Assembly (NCBI RefSeq): GCF_009870785.1
Contig: NZ_WTWX01000009.1
Span: forward strand, 62,001-126,000
Source: Paenibacillus sp. An7
GTDB lineage: Bacteria > Bacillota > Bacilli > Paenibacillales > Paenibacillaceae
DNA: 64,000 bases
Direction of reading: 5' to 3'
Shown: one piece after another, positions 62,951-64,000 of the stretch
How positions within the stretch are numbered: the first letter of the stretch is position 1
Layout: each line of letters opens with the position of its first letter
The notes under the pieces: generated by a model
The model's input: only the letters and a program-made list of their open reading frames with translations
Told to the model about the DNA's origin: nothing
The model's database searches: none
Made by a program: the position numbers and the translations under genes

Positions 62951-64000
62951 ATGAAGGATCAGCTACTATCAAAAACGATTCGTTACACGAATCCAATCCT
63001 TCCTGGATTCTATCCCGATCCTAGTATCGTGAAAGCAGAAGATTATTTTTATCTTATTTGCAGCTCATTTGAATACTTCCCCGGCGTTCCGATTTTTCGG
63101 AGCCGGGATTTAATCCATTGGGAGCAGATAGGCAATGTACTAGATCAGTTCAGCCAGCTTGATTTAACTGGGCAGAAAAGTTCTGACGGGATTTATGCTC
63201 CTGTACTTAGATATCATGAAGGCATTTTCTATATGATTACAACAGATGTGAGGGGCATCGGTAACTTTTATGTTACGGCAACAAACCCTGCGGGGCCTTG
63301 GTCAGATCCGATTCGCATTCCTTATGGAGGGATCGACCCATCGTTGTTTTTCGATGATGACGGCAAAGTGTATGTTACTGCTCAGCAAGGTGCCGATTAC
63401 GACTCTCATGCCATTCAGTATGAGATCAATATTGCTACAGGAGAGGCACTCTCTGATCCGCAAATCGTCTGGTATGGAGATGGCGGTCCCTGGACGGAAG
63501 GACCGCATTTATACAAGATTAATGGATTGTATTACATGATGTCCGCTTCTGGAGGTACGGCCAAGGAACACCGTGAAATCATCGGTCGAAGTGAAAATCC
63601 GTATGGTCCGTTTGATCGCTACCCTGAGCCGATTCTAACACATCGTGATCTGGATCATCCTATCCAGTATTTAGGTCATGCCGATCTGGTCGAAGATCAT
63701 CAAGGCGACTGGTGGGCTGTATTCCTTGGGGTTCGATTGACAGATGACGGATACAGCGTGCTTGGACGAGAAACGTTTCTCGCTCCTGTCGTTTGGAAGG
63801 ATGGTTGGCCGCACATCGACAATAATGAAGGGACAGTGAGCCTGGATATGTCAGTCCAGCGGTTAGAGATGACAGAACCTTCTGACCTAAACAGGAATGA
63901 AGCAATCGTTGTTGGCCGGGAGGACTTTGATGCTGAGCTTGGGCCGCACTGGCTGTATGTACGCAATCCAACAGATGGGAAATGTACGGTTACGGAAAGA
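62951..64000 (+). CDS. GH43 beta-xylosidase-type glycosidase, cut by the window end
   Basis: An open frame of 350 codons from ATG 62951 (AAGGA just before, one base after the permease stop codon) to the window edge, with no stop. It begins NPILPGFYPDPS (catalytic base Asp), then GIDPSLFFDDDG (pKa-tuning Asp) and WTEGPHLYKINGLYYMM (acid Glu), which is the GH43 five-blade propeller of the xylosidase/arabinofuranosidase subfamilies. A GH43 C-terminal beta-sandwich begins at FDAELGPHWLYVRNP. No signal peptide, so it acts on imported oligosaccharides. The rest lies past the window. Confidence 0.9.
   Translation, partial: MKDQLLSKTIRYTNPILPGFYPDPSIVKAEDYFYLICSSFEYFPGVPIFRSRDLIHWEQIGNVLDQFSQLDLTGQKSSDGIYAPVLRYHEGIFYMITTDVRGIGNFYVTATNPAGPWSDPIRIPYGGIDPSLFFDDDGKVYVTAQQGADYDSHAIQYEINIATGEALSDPQIVWYGDGGPWTEGPHLYKINGLYYMMSASGGTAKEHREIIGRSENPYGPFDRYPEPILTHRDLDHPIQYLGHADLVEDHQGDWWAVFLGVRLTDDGYSVLGRETFLAPVVWKDGWPHIDNNEGTVSLDMSVQRLEMTEPSDLNRNEAIVVGREDFDAELGPHWLYVRNPTDGKCTVTER

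Noticed and set aside
63660..63971. Minus-strand ORFs at the window end
   Set aside because: They are antisense to the GH43 reading frame, which has all catalytic motifs and is open to the edge.
1..64000. CRISPR arrays, insertion sequences, prophage, rRNA or tRNA genes
   Set aside because: No repeat-spacer pattern, transposase, phage gene or conserved RNA gene sequence was seen by eye.

Overview
The window looks like chromosomal core sequence from a Paenibacillus-like, endospore-forming member of the Bacillales. The evidence is a block of genes kept in Bacillus subtilis-like company (YutI, YuzB, YutJ, YutM/HesB, YumC, YumB, YuiB), the DnaB-DnaI primosome pair, the sporulation checkpoint protein Sda, HemQ, YheC/YheD and YjcZ spore-type proteins, EcsAB, and a YesMN/LplABC-like sugar-uptake locus typical of plant-polymer-degrading paenibacilli. 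There are no rRNA or tRNA genes, insertion sequences, prophage genes or CRISPR arrays.

Region by region: 0-5.6 kb holds Fe-S and redox genes (NifU-C, HesB, an NDH-2-like flavoprotein), the menaquinone futalosine-pathway enzyme MqnE and small unknowns. 5.7-9.7 kb is polyphosphate metabolism (ppk and ppx, convergent and overlapping) with a three-repeat Pho-box candidate ahead of ppk. 9.9-15.7 kb has a short YheC/YheD protein, an sda gene of fewer than 50 codons with DnaA boxes and a LexA box upstream, ferredoxin reductase, NDH-2, HemQ and YuiB. 16-21.5 kb is replication, repair and redox (dnaB, dnaI, trxA, uvrC). 21.5-30 kb has a CPBP-type membrane protease, a K+ uptake pair, a LysR regulator and sdhCAB. 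30-44.6 kb mixes housekeeping and accessory genes: AAC(3)-like acetyltransferase, two phosphoesterases, GNAT, EamA, PHP phosphatase, LysR, CheX, SDR, DEAD helicase, EcsAB, aminotransferase and AraC. 44.6-54 kb has psd, a second YheC/YheD protein, a six-gene glycosylation cluster and a DedA protein. 54-64 kb is a regulator-kinase-regulator set followed by a carbohydrate ABC importer and a GH43 glycosidase cut by the window end.

The most unusual region is the glycosylation cluster at 47.2-53.3 kb. Four glycosyltransferases of two different folds each carry a Lys/Arg-rich, probably disordered N-terminal tail, and the cluster also encodes an RmlA-like nucleotidyltransferase. Next to YheC/YheD it suggests an undescribed spore- or surface-glycan assembly system, but its substrate and site of action are inference. 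The regulatory architecture of sda (replication and SOS inputs on one promoter), the Pho box of ppk, the LexA-like site at uvrC and the attenuator ahead of ktrB are the other signals most worth testing.
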